In this document: piece by piece, positions 1 to 11,434 of the stretch | How the letters are laid out: every line of letters starts with the position of its first letter | Position numbering within the stretch: position 1 is the first letter of the stretch | NCBI RefSeq assembly: GCF_964340395.1 | Contig: NC_135551.1 | Location: 24,196,003-24,260,002, forward strand | Direction of reading: 5' to 3' | From: Glandiceps talaboti | Taxonomy: Eukaryota; Hemichordata; Enteropneusta; Spengelidae | DNA: 64,000 nucleotides | Position numbers and translations under genes: made by a program | The notes under the pieces: model-generated | What the model saw: the letters and a program-made list of their open reading frames with translations, nothing else | Told to the model about the DNA's origin: nothing | The model's database searches: none

Positions 1-514
1 CCTAGAAAATTTGGATATAAGTGTCGAGGACATAAGCATTTTTTTTTACTAGTCAATATTTATATGACGCTAACTCTTACTCATGAGTACATCATGTATT
101 CCAAATCATGGAGTAATAATTGCCGATGTTTAATTTACTGCGGAGCGATGGTCTTTTGTTTATGAAAACTGTGGTCAGATTGGCTGAATATTTTGAACAC
201 ATGTTCGTTTGGCCTTTGAGGGCGCACGTATCACTGATTTCCATATTCGGTGATGCTGGTGACTGATCAATGTGAAATGAACGTGTACAGAAATGTGCTA
301 AGTTATGAATTAAAGAGTGTGCATACGAATTGATATTCAGAATATTATGTAGGTATTACAGTAACAACTGGTAATTTATGACTTTGTGAAACAGAATATT
401 TTTAAAAGGCACTTGGTTTCATCAACTGTTAACTACGATTTTAGTTGTCGGGTAAAAATCTTATGTTAACGGCAATTAACTTGAACTTAACATCACATCT
501 ATCAATTCTTATAG
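1..514. other. Non-coding, probably intron of gene 1
   Basis: No exon could be supported here. The first recognisable exon of gene 1 begins at 515 after a TTCTTATAG acceptor and opens with one base completing a split codon. At least one further upstream coding exon, including any signal peptide, must therefore lie left of the window. Confidence 0.6.
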
Positions 515-3215
515 ACACTACAAGAAGGGAGATTTCGTGGCCGCCAAGGACATGTATGTATGGATTTACATCACAAACAAAGGTTCTGATGATGAGGAAA
601 GACAAAAATATGCAAACCAGGCTTTGATATATCTCCAACAGCTTTCACATGGTATGTACATGTATACACTTAATGTCTTCCTTCAATGTGTGTTTGGGTT
701 TTTGTTTTGTCGTATAACTTGTATAAATAATACAAATATACATATGTTGTGGTTTGCACTTTTTTCTTGTTAGCTATCAAGGATAGACTTATTTATGATT
801 CCGATATTTTTTAAACAAAACTTTCATATATCGTTGTAGTAGTCTCGGTTTCCCAGACTCCCGCCTCTGGGTGCTCTGCCTACGTGGGACCTCCGCAAGG
901 AGGACAGCGTCTGCATAGTCTCGTAGTCTTAGAAGAGCCCGGGAGAAGAGCCCCCAGCGGTGAGAGTCTGGGTAACTGAGACTATCGCTGTAGTAGTAGT
1001 TTTCCAATGGTTTCAGGCTGTTCTTGTCTGCAACTGAGTGTACTACTAAATATTGTCAGTCATTTACTGTTTTCAAGATTTTGTTTGCTGACCCCGTACC
1101 CGTTGTTTACGACTCATGAAAGACGTTATTTTCATCATCTGCTTCATTCCAGGTCTGGACTATTGGGCACACGGACCTAACAATATGCCGATGAGTTCGT
1201 ACAACAGTATCTTCAGCTACCTTACCGCTGACATTGTACCATATGCACGAGACGTTGAGGCTGATTATAACATGTACTTTGATAAAGCCACTGAGATTCA
1301 ACGAAAACAAAGTATTATCAAGGAGAGCATTGAACACAACAGATTCAACATGGATGTACTGAGTAAAACTAAAGACGACAGAATAGACGAATTGGGTCAG
1401 GTACTAGAGTGTTTTTTTTGAATAGTTTTATTTTAATAATTGATGTCACTTTTTGTAATGATAAGCTTAGGATGGCTTTAGTTAATTCTCTATTTGTCAT
1501 TGTAACACCTAAACAAGGACGGTCTGTTAAAAAGAGATTTTTTTAATGTAAGTGTATTGTGTACATTGTGTACGGTGATACTTACAATTCAAAATGGCAC
1601 TTTTAAATTCTGAATGACTTAGAAATCACAATTTAAACCCAGAAGGCAACTTCGAAACATGTTTTTATAAAAGTTCCCGAATTTCAACAGTGAACGCTCA
1701 GATACGCGTTTGGTTGCCATGGTGCAGTCAGTGACGCTGTAGGGAGCGTCGATTTTACAGAGAGGTTAAACTTTCACCTATAATTTCAGGTCAAAGGTGA
1801 ACTGGATGAACTTATTCACCATCAACGAGAAGCCCGCGTATCAGCTGAAGGAATTTCTGCAAACTGTAAGAATGCGGTTGATATTTATCTCGTGAAACAG
1901 AAAGCAAAGATGATATTTAAGGACATTCTTAACATCATTGGAGCGGCTATCAAAATATTTACACTTGCATTCAATGGTGAGTTACTAACAGTCAGGTACA
2001 CGGACAAATGGAGAGTCAGACAGACAGACAGACAGACAGACAGGCAGGCAGGCAGGCAGGCAGGCATACATACATACATACATACATACATACATACATA
2101 CATACATACATACATACATACATACATACAGGCAGACACTTGATAGCCAAAATAGAGTCATGAATAGAAATTCACATAGGAAGTCAGATATTCAGGGGAT
2201 AGTTGATATGTCTTCCTTGAAGTGCGAATATTTTCGTTATTCAGCCGATAAAAATATAAGTGACTTGGCAAGGGCCCTCTTCTTACTTCTTCTACTTCTG
2301 CTTCTGCTTGATACAGTACAAAACACACCTTTCGGTTATCGTACTCGTAGTGACAAAACCCTTCGAATTTCGGTCAGGAGTATTTTCAACTGAATAAGAA
2401 AAATATTGGGAAATTGTATGACTATACATCCTAAAGCATAATTTATGAAAAATAGGGGAAAATAATTATGACGACTTCGGACGTTTTGCCTCATTTTTTG
2501 AGCATCGCAGAACTAAAAGACGTCGACACGAGTGTTGTTATATAGAACAACCGCGTTATTAAAGAGTTATGTTCTTTGTTCGAATGCGCTTGTTTGGGGT
2601 ACAAACAGATGACATGTACTTCACTTTCGGTATAAACATATATGCTGCAGACTCAAACTCCTCATCTTCTCTCACAAAGGGGTTTATTTGTAGTATCATG
2701 AGGTTTGATTTACATGCCTGGTTCAAATACAATGTTTCCTTTCTATCTCAGGATTCTCTCAATTAACCAATGGCTTTGGTGAGTTTGTTGGAGCTTTGGA
2801 TTCAATCAAGGGACTCAAGGACAAGTCTATATTTGATCAAATCAAGGGCATCGATACCGTAGTGAAAAATATCGAAGGAATTTATGACCAAGCGAAAGGT
2901 ACAATTGAGACCACTTTGGACAGCATAGAAGAACAGTATCTCAAGATCAAAGACACCTTGGAAAAAACGGGTGCTGAGAACTCTGTTAAAATTGTTGCTG
3001 ATGGAAAGGAGTTACAAAAGGTATCAATTTAATTTCCAATTTAATTTCTAAAGCAGACCAGTATATGCAAAGTGATTTAGTTATGAATTTAGACTTAGTA
3101 TTTCTTTTGCAAGCAACTTATAGTTTTAGATTATGCATATGTTTAATTCTCAAAGCTATGTACAATTAGCCAGACGTGTTTTCAGACAGGCAGGCAAGCA
3201 GGCAGGTAGGCAGGC

Positions 3216-3273
<58 letters not shown>

Positions 3274-5468
3274 CGCATTTCCATCCTTCATTTTCACAAA
3301 GTCTTCTGAGATTTTGACTTCAATTGTCGTTAATTTCTGTTATCTTTCAGCTTTTGGACAAATATCTCTTCCTCCCTGAATGCACAGATGCAAAGTCTCA
3401 AATTCAGACCTATATCGACATATCACAGTAAGTCTGCATCCCTAACTTTCTCGCTCTAGATATTGAACACATATTGCCTAACATTGAGGGCTATAGCACC
3501 CGTTTATTACACCCGAGGGACTGTGAGTTACCAGAATCACATGCTATTTCCCGAGGCCGAAGGGAAAAAGCATGTGATTCTGGTAACTCACAGTCACGAG
3601 GGGGTAATGAACGGGTGCTATAGCCCAAATATAGGCCAGGTAATATGTGTTTTATAATATACTTCATGCTGTGAACTCGCGGTGGCAGACGACATCATCA
3701 GAAGCTGCCATTTTGACCTGCTGTGAACTCACGGTGGTCACGTGACCATGTAATAGTTGATGGAACTATTTCCCTAGGGAAATAGTCATTCTATTTTCCT
3801 ATCACGTGACTGATTCTAGCGAATCATGGCACAGCATTATCACTAGGTATATTATAAGATAAAATATTCACTGGCATACAGAACTATGTTTTATAATAAT
3901 AATAATAACAAGGAAACTCTTTTCCCACAGCTGCTATATTTTTGCAGCTGATACCAGTGTGATACCTCCTTCCTCTTCGAGAGTATTTCTTTGGGTGCTT
4001 TTGGCACTTTCGATGATCGCTAGCAATTTGAAATGTAAAATTGGAGATTTTGACAACATAATGGAATCTAAAAACAAATATGGTATTAACGGACTTTGGG
4101 ATGTAAAGCCACAGTTTTGTCACTAATTCCAATGTCTTAATACATCTTTAAAATCATGACTTTAAATGGGAAACATTCTCTATGTTGTTCAATAATAGGT
4201 CAGTGAATGAGAAGATTCTTCATCATGATTCAATGGTTCTACGCATTGCTGCTATTGATGCTCAGTACGACCTTCTTAAAGAAGAGGGGTCTCGTCTTCG
4301 AAGTGAACTTAGTAAAGGCTTTGACCCAACTGTCATAGATTATGCCATAGCAATTGGTCGAATTTACACAGACCTTAAGGATTCCATTGTCGATCAGATG
4401 AAACGACTTCAAGAAGCCTACAACTACCAATTCCTGGAAAACAGGGTATTCAAGTTTGATGACACCAGAGTCGCACTCTTAGAGGCTTGGTTGGCAAACA
4501 ATCGAATACACATGATTGACAAGATCGAAAAACTTGGCAGCGAAGTTCAGACATTTAACCTCGATTCTCCACCAATGATCAACAGTATTGTTATAAAACG
4601 TGAAGACAATCCAAATAATTTTGAGGAATTTGATCGAACTGGGGAATTACCTTTCACCATAACTGGAACAGAAGAACAACTGGCCCCTCTAACACATGCT
4701 CACATGTTGGATGTTCGTGTGTGGTTACCTGGTGTCAAGGTAGATGATGACAGACTTAGGGTATGGCTGAAACGATATGGTACCTCTACAGTGTACGACC
4801 AGAACGGTCAACCCTGGACTTTTACTCACTCATCTCGGACCATGCTCTTTGACTACAATGTAAACGATCTGACACGGTATTCTAGGAATAAGTCACCATC
4901 ACAAAGTGTGATCTACATCGAAAACACACATATCAGCATAGATGAAAGAGGAGACTATGTTGCCCTAAGTCCTATTGGTCCCTGGGCATTGAGTGTCTCA
5001 CCAGTGTACAATCCCAATGTCGATACAAGGAAAGTGAAGGAAATTTATATACAAATGGCGTATTCCTTTTTGCCATGTTCTCTTCCTGTGTGTCCCCCAA
5101 GAACCCATTCAGCAAACTACACCTCTGACGATGAACCAGATGGTCCTCATGTACCTGTGCCACATATAGATCCAGAGGACCCAGGAAAGACAGTTGAAGA
5201 GCCTGGAGACTCTCAACGAATCTCCGTAGGTACTCTGGTAGGCATCATCTTAGCTGGCATCTTGACAGCAGTAATTCTTGTCGCCATAGGTACTATCAGC
5301 TATCGTCGACGTCGTCAGGATCGCGGTGACTACGACAACGTGTCGATGGTATGGGACTACAGCGAAAGTGGATCATCAACTGAAAGAAGTCCTCTGAATG
5401 CTACGAGAACTGATTCTTGGAATGGTACAGAAAATGAACCTATGAACAGCAACGCAGCAAATGCATAA
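515..5468 (+). CDS. Gene 1: single-pass membrane receptor-like protein with helical then beta-rich ectodomain (5' partial)
   Basis: Six exons were joined by hand: 515-651, 1153-1400, 1790-1976, 2752-3020, 3351-3427 and 4199-5468. Each has AG/GT borders and matching phases, giving about 728 residues to a TAA stop. The first two thirds are long charged amphipathic helices. They are broken by a hydrophobic, Gly-rich stretch spanning the 1790-1976/2752-3020 junction (around IIGAAIKIFTLAF and GFGEFVGAL). A beta-rich domain follows (about 4550-5090, around VRVWLPGVKVDDDRLRVWLK), then an acidic Pro-rich linker. One membrane helix lies at about 5221-5301, followed by an RRRR stop-transfer. The tail holds two tyrosines, one as YDNV, which fits the Y-x-N-x pattern bound by Grb2-type SH2 domains. 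The order (helix bundle, hydrophobic segment, beta domain) weakly resembles alpha-pore-forming and Tc-type proteins. That is inference, and no exact family was recognised. The N-terminus is outside the window. Confidence 0.8.
840..984. mobile_element. Foldback element, TAGTCTC family, copy 1
   Basis: The 145-bp element begins TAGTCTCGG and ends CTGAGACTA, with imperfect inverted arms around CCCAGACT/AGTCTGGG. It is flanked by 9-bp direct repeats TCGTTGTAG (831-839) and TCGCTGTAG (985-993), which differ at one base. A 9-bp duplication with long inverted ends suggests a Mutator-like non-autonomous element. It sits in the intron between gene 1 exons 515-651 and 1153-1400. Confidence 0.7.
2019..2137. 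repeat. Compound microsatellite (CAGA)n(GGCA)n(TACA)n
   Basis: A tetranucleotide tract changes unit twice. It lies in the gene 1 intron after the exon ending at 1976. Open frames through it on both strands are repeat artefacts. Confidence 0.95.
3184..3272. repeat. Microsatellite (GGCA)n(GACA)n
   Basis: A tetranucleotide repeat in the gene 1 intron just before exon 3351-3427. It is related in unit to the tract at 2019. Confidence 0.95.
3488..3626. mobile_element. Hairpin element, 139 bp, near-perfect arms
   Basis: It starts GGGCTATAGCACCCG and ends CGGGTGCTATAGCCC. The inner arms repeat the motif around ACTGTGAGTTACCAGAATC in inverted form about a short GAGGCCGAA loop. No clear target duplication was seen. 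It is probably a foldback mobile element in the gene 1 intron between 3427 and 4199. Confidence 0.7.
4199..5468 (+). CDS. Gene 1 terminal exon: last helices, beta domain, membrane span, tail
   Basis: The acceptor AATAATAG precedes base 4199, whose G completes a CAG codon begun in the exon ending at 3427. The exon encodes 422 residues plus the stop. It holds the last two amphipathic helices (around DLKDSIVDQMKRLQEAY), the beta domain, the linker, the membrane span and a tail rich in Ser, Thr and Asn. It is the most secure part of gene 1 because it is one long open exon with an obvious membrane helix. Confidence 0.9.
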
Positions 5469-7986
5469 GTGTCTTAAATTTGATGATGATGAATTGCAGC
5501 AGAGATGTTTGAGAGTTTCATTAGGATGTAAACTCGGTCTTATATAGTGTAAGACGAATCCAGTACGACACTGCACATACATAATAGTACTTAGTTTATA
5601 ATGATAAAGATGCAAGCAATGCAAGACCTTAATACAAAGACCGAATGACGTTATTTCAATCAGGAACATAGGTTTTTCGATATGTAGATGTTTTTTTTTG
5701 TATCCTTTCTAAGTCATTGAAGTATATTGAAGCCTTTATTGTGAATAGCCTCTTCTTTATGTGTGTTTTAAAAAAAACTCGTCATTGTTGAAATGATAAA
5801 CTCCTGAGTCACAAATGATATGATAGCTAGCACTAATGTATACTCTCACACATAAGCATCCTCAATTCGGACAAATCTCACCAGTCTACAGGGTTTTGTG
5901 AAAACACGTTTGTCATTTTCGAATCGTACTTTTGTCACTCATGAGTTTTTGAATACCCGTTTTCAATGGTTCAAATATCAAATACTTTTTGTAGAAGGAG
6001 ATAGCAATTTGTAAATTTTTCAAGACTTTCGAAAGTCTTGCAGAATATTTCAAAGGAAACCATGGAAAATATTTGCACCAGTTATCACTTCACCAAAGAT
6101 AGCGATTTCTCTGAATAGATATAACAAAAGAAGTTGACATGTTAAACTCTCTATACAGACTGACTACACAAGTTGGTGATTACTTGATATGTTGAAAAGT
6201 ATTTTATTCAAAGCACGTGTTTCATATTGTTATAAAGCACGTCGATTGTTGCAATACCCAAAATTCAATACCCTAACCTACAGCGGGCCGGGTCTGTTCA
6301 TGGATGATATGAATAATATCTTTTCTCATATTTTTTTTAGAGAAGTCATGTGGTATCGAAGTAGTGGTGAAATTTACTTTCGTTACTTACTGGGTTAGGA
6401 CTTTAAATTAGATTTGCCTTTGCCCACCCCCACCCCCTTAATGTTTAGATAATGTTGTTCACTTCAACACAACGTTGCCTCTTGGTTTTCAATAATTGGC
6501 ATTAAGGTCATAAGCAAATATAAATATTCTTAGTTGTTGTCACGGAAAGCAGTTTTGGAAAAATGTCTGATAAATAGCAATGATACAGTTCTTTCCTTTT
6601 GACCATAATCCATTAATCACACCGTGACGCCGACTTTTAGGTTCATTTCATTTTATTCCCCCTTCACAGATGCTATATATTCACACAGTGAGAAGTATAC
6701 TATTGTTTTCCTTAACATATGTCATTGTCAGTATATTGAGAATTGTTGTTTTAAAATACGACTAACTTTTCACCTTTTTTTTTCACATACATGTTTATAC
6801 ATTTATATTTCCCTAAGATCGTCTTTCTTTATTTTTACAAGCTCTTCTAGTTCTTAAGTGAAAACAAATGTGACGACTTATTTCGAATAATTTCTTCCAT
6901 TGACGATGCTGTAGCGCTTCGTGATTTACAAGGAAATATTCGAGTTGCATGAGTAATGCCATATCATTCTGCAATAAAACAAATGTTGGAAACAGTAATT
7001 ATAGGCGTTGTGTTTTTCACATGCATTTGCAATAACAATGGATAAAGGGAGGAAGGGTCAGAAAAAGAACCCCATATCTTGACTAGTCTGTTTTCAGTTG
7101 AACAGTGGTGATAACAAAGTGCATGCTTCCTTTAAAGATTGATGATGTAGCTGTCTTACTGGTTCATTTTCATAATTATGATTTTCAGCAATTAGGCAAC
7201 ACTTTTGTTATTAACCTTTCATATACAGACACCATTTCAGTGTTCGCCCAATGGAAGCTGTTGCAAAATTACGTACACACAGAAAAACAAACAAAAAAGG
7301 GACAAACTAGGACAAATGTTACAGAGGTACTTAAACAAAATATCCAATTGCATTACCAGACTACATTCTTAAGATCTCGTGATGGGTTCGGAGCCGATCT
7401 TATGGATAGAGGTAATGGAACAACATAACTGTAGTGAAATGTCGTTTGGTATAATTAAACGTTGCGTTGTCTAAATCTCAATCTCAATCTCATAACCTAT
7501 GTAATGACAGATACCGTGAATTGACTTTTCCCCTGGAAATGTCTTATTTTTTTGTAATTCACCATGTCTCTGTAAGGTGATGTTGTTTAGGGTGCATATT
7601 ATATAGTCGTACGTTGCTGATAATTTTTTCTACAAAGTATTACATCCAATTCTGACAGACGACAGTTGTTCTATACACCAACTTTATTCCAAATAATCAA
7701 ATGCATATTTATTGACTTGACACAGTGTAGCGAAAGATCAATACATTTAAGGTCCTCATTCTTTCCCATACCGGTCTCGCTGGATGTTTTTCCTTTTCGT
7801 ACCGTTGACCGGTGGTATGGGTTATATTTCGCTAAAGGTCTTGTGAGTCAGATAGCTTACTGACTCATGCTTAGTTAATACGCCCATTTGCACATATCAG
7901 TCATAACTGTTACGCCTACCTGGGGTCCAATTTCTCTCAAATGTGATCCTCCTGTTTAAATATGTCAATGAAAAACATGTTTAACC
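5469..7986. other. Non-coding, gene 1 3' flank
   Basis: No exon, RNA gene or clear repeat was supported. The open frames here are short, lack splice context and resemble no family I know. The first few hundred bases are presumably gene 1 3' UTR. Confidence 0.6.
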
Positions 7987-8212
7987 TTGCAGCGTATAGT
8001 TGTTAGAGTTCAACATAATTATAGTGGGTCAGCATTTGAGAGAAGTCATCTGGATGCTACGAGAATTGACACTGGGCAAAAGTTGAATCTACATGAATCT
8101 ACGCAAATTTACTGTATCTGCAGATCTCACATATGCGCTTCGTGTACTGAAGTATACGAACACGTATACTAGACATTAAATCTACCGAAATCTACAGTTC
8201 CGTAGACTAAGC

Positions 8213-8259
8213 CATAGACCCTCCACCCACATAGACCTCCGCCAAGGAGGAGGGTCTTT
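8213..8259. mobile_element. Mini-hairpin, CATAGAC family
   Basis: This 47-bp insert begins CATAGACCCTCC and ends GGAGGGTCTTT, and is flanked by GACTAAGC on both sides (8205-8212, 8260-8267). It is one of several tiny hairpins in the window with 6-9-bp direct repeats. Confidence 0.7.
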
Positions 8260-8446
8260 GACTAAGCATACCAGCTTCCAGTCTTGTTTTGCATACTGTA
8301 TATTTTACGTATTCGTTATGTATACGTACGTGCCGCCATTGTCGAATGTCTCCATGTGGAGTTGTTCTCTTTTCACTTGAAAATAATATTAGAAATCCTG
8401 AAAATCACGAGAACAAAATTGATTATTTGTCCTTTTCCCTATGGTA

Positions 8447-8537
8447 AGTCTAGCTGCTAGGCCTTCGGGCTTTCTTCCGATACGAAACGCTTGTCGTATC
8501 GTATAACAGGAAAGCCCGAAGGTCTCGCAACTAGACT
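8447..8537. mobile_element. 91-bp hairpin
   Basis: Arms begin AGTCTAGCTGCTAGGCCTTC and end with the near complement GGTCTCGCAACTAGACT. GGGCTTTC/GAAAGCCC and GATACGA/TCGTATC pairs lie inside. No clear target duplication was found. Confidence 0.65.
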
Positions 8538-8800
8538 ATGTATTATCACAGACAAATAAGAAAGTATTTCTTGGTATTATACGGCCGTGGAAGCGTACCA
8601 ATCGGTACTACTCGGCAATGTCATGGACTTGACTACTAACACCTAAAAATCAAAGAATTGATCCTTTGGGATATATATAGTACAGTAAATGCACCAATGA
8701 ACAGCAACGCAATGAATGTCTTAACGTTCAAATTTGATGATGAATTGCAAACATTCACAAATCTGCAGAGATAGTGGATAGTTTCATTCCATGTATTCAA

Positions 8801-10577
8801 TATGATCTAGGATCTTTTGGATTTCAGCGACAATGCACCATTGAATAGCAATGACATAATTGACTCTGCTGTCGGGTCCCCCCCCCCCCCCGAAAATGTT
8901 GCCCGGCGATGATAAGAAAAATCATATGTGCCTATTCGTGAGTCGTCGTGTTGCACTCCCTTTTCTGTTTTTTACAATGTCTTTAATGTGGAGGTTGTTT
9001 CGATAGGATTTTTTTGTCTTGTCACCATGATTGAACCAGTAGTCCATTAAGTTTTGTCTGTGCGGCTTAGTAAAGCCTCCCTGAAATATTCGGCAAAGAC
9101 AGAGTGTTACACTCACGTCAGACAGACTTTGGTGAAGACATTGTTTTTTTAATAACATCAAATGTATTAAAAGATATATTGAAAATGCTGTGTTTGGAAA
9201 CCCAAGTTGATTATCATTTTAAATAGTAATTTAAGATTACAACATGGAAATCTCGGCTAATACTGTAACAGATGGCAAACAGCTATACAATGTAAGCCTT
9301 CGCCGCACCAACTAAAAAAGGTACATTCTACAGCTTTTGCAACCGGAGGGTCGGTGACACACCCGATTTTGTTCAGTCACCATATGCCCTGTTTATGTAC
9401 AAGCAAGGTATACAAAATAATATTAAACAGAAAATCAGGAAGTGTCAATTTGTTTAATCAGTTTTGTTAATATCTTCTCTTGTTTTTTTTCAAAGTAGCT
9501 AGCTGTGTGGCTTCAGATTAATATGTGTATCTTTATGTATATCAAACTTTATTTAAACTTTTTTGATACCAGACTTCAAACATATCTGTGGTAAAGATGT
9601 GGAACATTGTATTCAAAGATTTATTTTCATTTGTGAGTTGACATATTGACAAGTTATGTCCTTACTAAATGTACCCATATTGTAAAATAAAAGATAAAAA
9701 TATATGTGTGACATTCGCAGTTTTGCGTTGTCTGACCAAATTGTCTGTAAATTTGCATAATTTCGGCGTTGTCTGAAGACATTGACTCTAAATTAGATAA
9801 ACACTGTGTATCACTTTTAGGGTTCGCGAAAACCCAGGGCCGTAAAATATTAGTATATTAAAACAGTAGCCAGATAAATGTCGCTATGAAGCAAATAACT
9901 GTCGCTATGAAGCATTTTTATAAGCGATTCATAAAGTTAAATCAAAAACCGACCCAATCTATTTCTACACATATACTTAAAATGTACACTACTACAAAAA
10001 CGGTCCCAAAATGTGTGACAGATGGTATGGTTATATTTAAACTCCATTCTGTAAGATATAAATATCTGTAAGAACATAGCAACAGCTATTCTATCAACTA
10101 GGCATCTTCTGTGCACATGTGTTTGTAAAACGTACCAAGACTGTTTTTTTAAAGAATTACATCTTAACGAGAATAACGTTCTCCTCACGATAGTTTGCGT
10201 GCTTCTCAATTCTTTACAAACAGAAGAAGGCGATACAAGGATGTGCTCTGGATGTGCTGTTATCGTCATAATTTGCTAACAGGTGAAATTGCTATCTCAG
10301 GGGGGTTATGGTATATTGCTAGAATAGCTTTACGGATGGCACGTTTTGAATAGTCGTAAAATCGTAAGAACTACTTGTCGATAGACGTCAGGTTATTCAT
10401 TGATTGGGACACTACCAGAGTCACCTGACAGGTCTTTTTTTCAGGAAGAGACTCATCAGGTTTGTGCTTCTTTTTAAGTTTTGTGAAATATTTTATCGCA
10501 TGTTAACTCTTATTCAAATTGGCATATTTTAGTGTCTCCACGCATTAAATTAAGTGTACTTGAGAGCGAAACGTCTC
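8801..10577. other. Non-coding intergenic
   Basis: A poly-C run sits near 8878. Otherwise this is AT-rich sequence with short spurious open frames and no supported gene or repeat. Confidence 0.55.
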
Positions 10578-10589
10578 CATCCAGAGCCA

Positions 10590-10814
10590 ATCTGATTAAA
10601 ATCCGATGTAGATGTCGGCTATTGCTATTTTACCTTCGTTATTTTGCTTGAATTGACCTCCGTAGTACATGTTTACGTTTTTAGCCTGATCGCCTCCTCT
10701 CGGATCAGGCTAAAAACGTAAACATGTACGACGAAGGTCAATTCAAGCAAAATAACGAAGGTAAAATAGCAATGAATGATTAGCCGACATCTACATCGGA
10801 TTTTAATCAGATTG
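10590..10814. mobile_element. 225-bp foldback element with about 12-bp direct repeats
   Basis: Arms of about 100 bp run from AATCTGATTAAAATCC to GGATTTTAATCAGATTG and meet near a TTTAGCCTGATC/GATCAGGCTAAA core. CATCCAGAGCCA occurs immediately outside both ends (10578-10589 and 10815-10826), consistent with a long target duplication. It lies upstream of gene 2. Confidence 0.75.
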
Positions 10815-11319
10815 CATCCAGAGCCAGCTTATGTATTCTTTTTTTTTCAAATAAAGGACGATTCGCTACAAAGGCGAGGAAAAACATTGGTGAAACTGTA
10901 GGCATTTGCATGGTTTATGTTTAGAACGTACATTCGTGATGTTACAATGGACGAGACCCATGAAATGCTGAATCGGTTTGGTACTCTGTCTCCGGCGGTG
11001 ATGTATACATACGGATTAAAAAGCAAATGTAAAACAATTACACTCAAATACAAAACAATTATCGAGGTACCGCGTAGGTGGAGACGAAGAAGCAGACAAG
11101 TTACCATGTTGATTATCAGTTGGAAAGTAAAACAAAATGAAGACACTAAAATCAACTAGTACATGTGTAATGTTTTCAGCTAGAATTCTCTTCGAGAAAC
11201 GTTGAGGTGATTTAGATAGAACGGACTAATATAAAACTAACTTTCGGTGTTTTAATCTGATAGATAAAAATAGACCTTTATCCTCATTGTGTTTCATCTA
11301 GTTTCATGACTGCGCAATT

Positions 11320-11434
11320 ATGGAACTGTTTGTGATACCAATCTGGAGATGCCTCTTCACTGTTACTGTACTATGTAAAGTCTACCTGATATCCTACATC
11401 CAGGCGTCAACAATGGAGTCTATAGGCGACACGG
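11320..11434 (+). CDS. Gene 2 exon 1: signal peptide
   Basis: The ATG at 11320 opens a hydrophobic leader of about 29 residues ending near YIQA. The exon ends ACG G before GTGTGT (phase 1), which fits the G completed by GG at 12317. It could equally join the phase-1 propeller exon of gene 3 at 22322. Confidence 0.75.

Larger units (their letters stand above)
7987..8800 (+). pseudogene. Decayed copy of the gene 1 3' end, in two blocks
   Basis: Block 8026-8078 aligns with the gene 1 tail at about 5365-5420, sharing the core ATGCTACGAGAA. Block 8690-8800 aligns with 5435-5520: both contain ATGAACAGCAACGCA followed by a run around AAATTTGATGATGA and a later GAGAGTTTCATT-like stretch. About 600 bp of unrelated sequence, including two hairpins, separates the blocks. 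No open frame remains, so this is a relic of a tandem duplicate. Confidence 0.7.
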
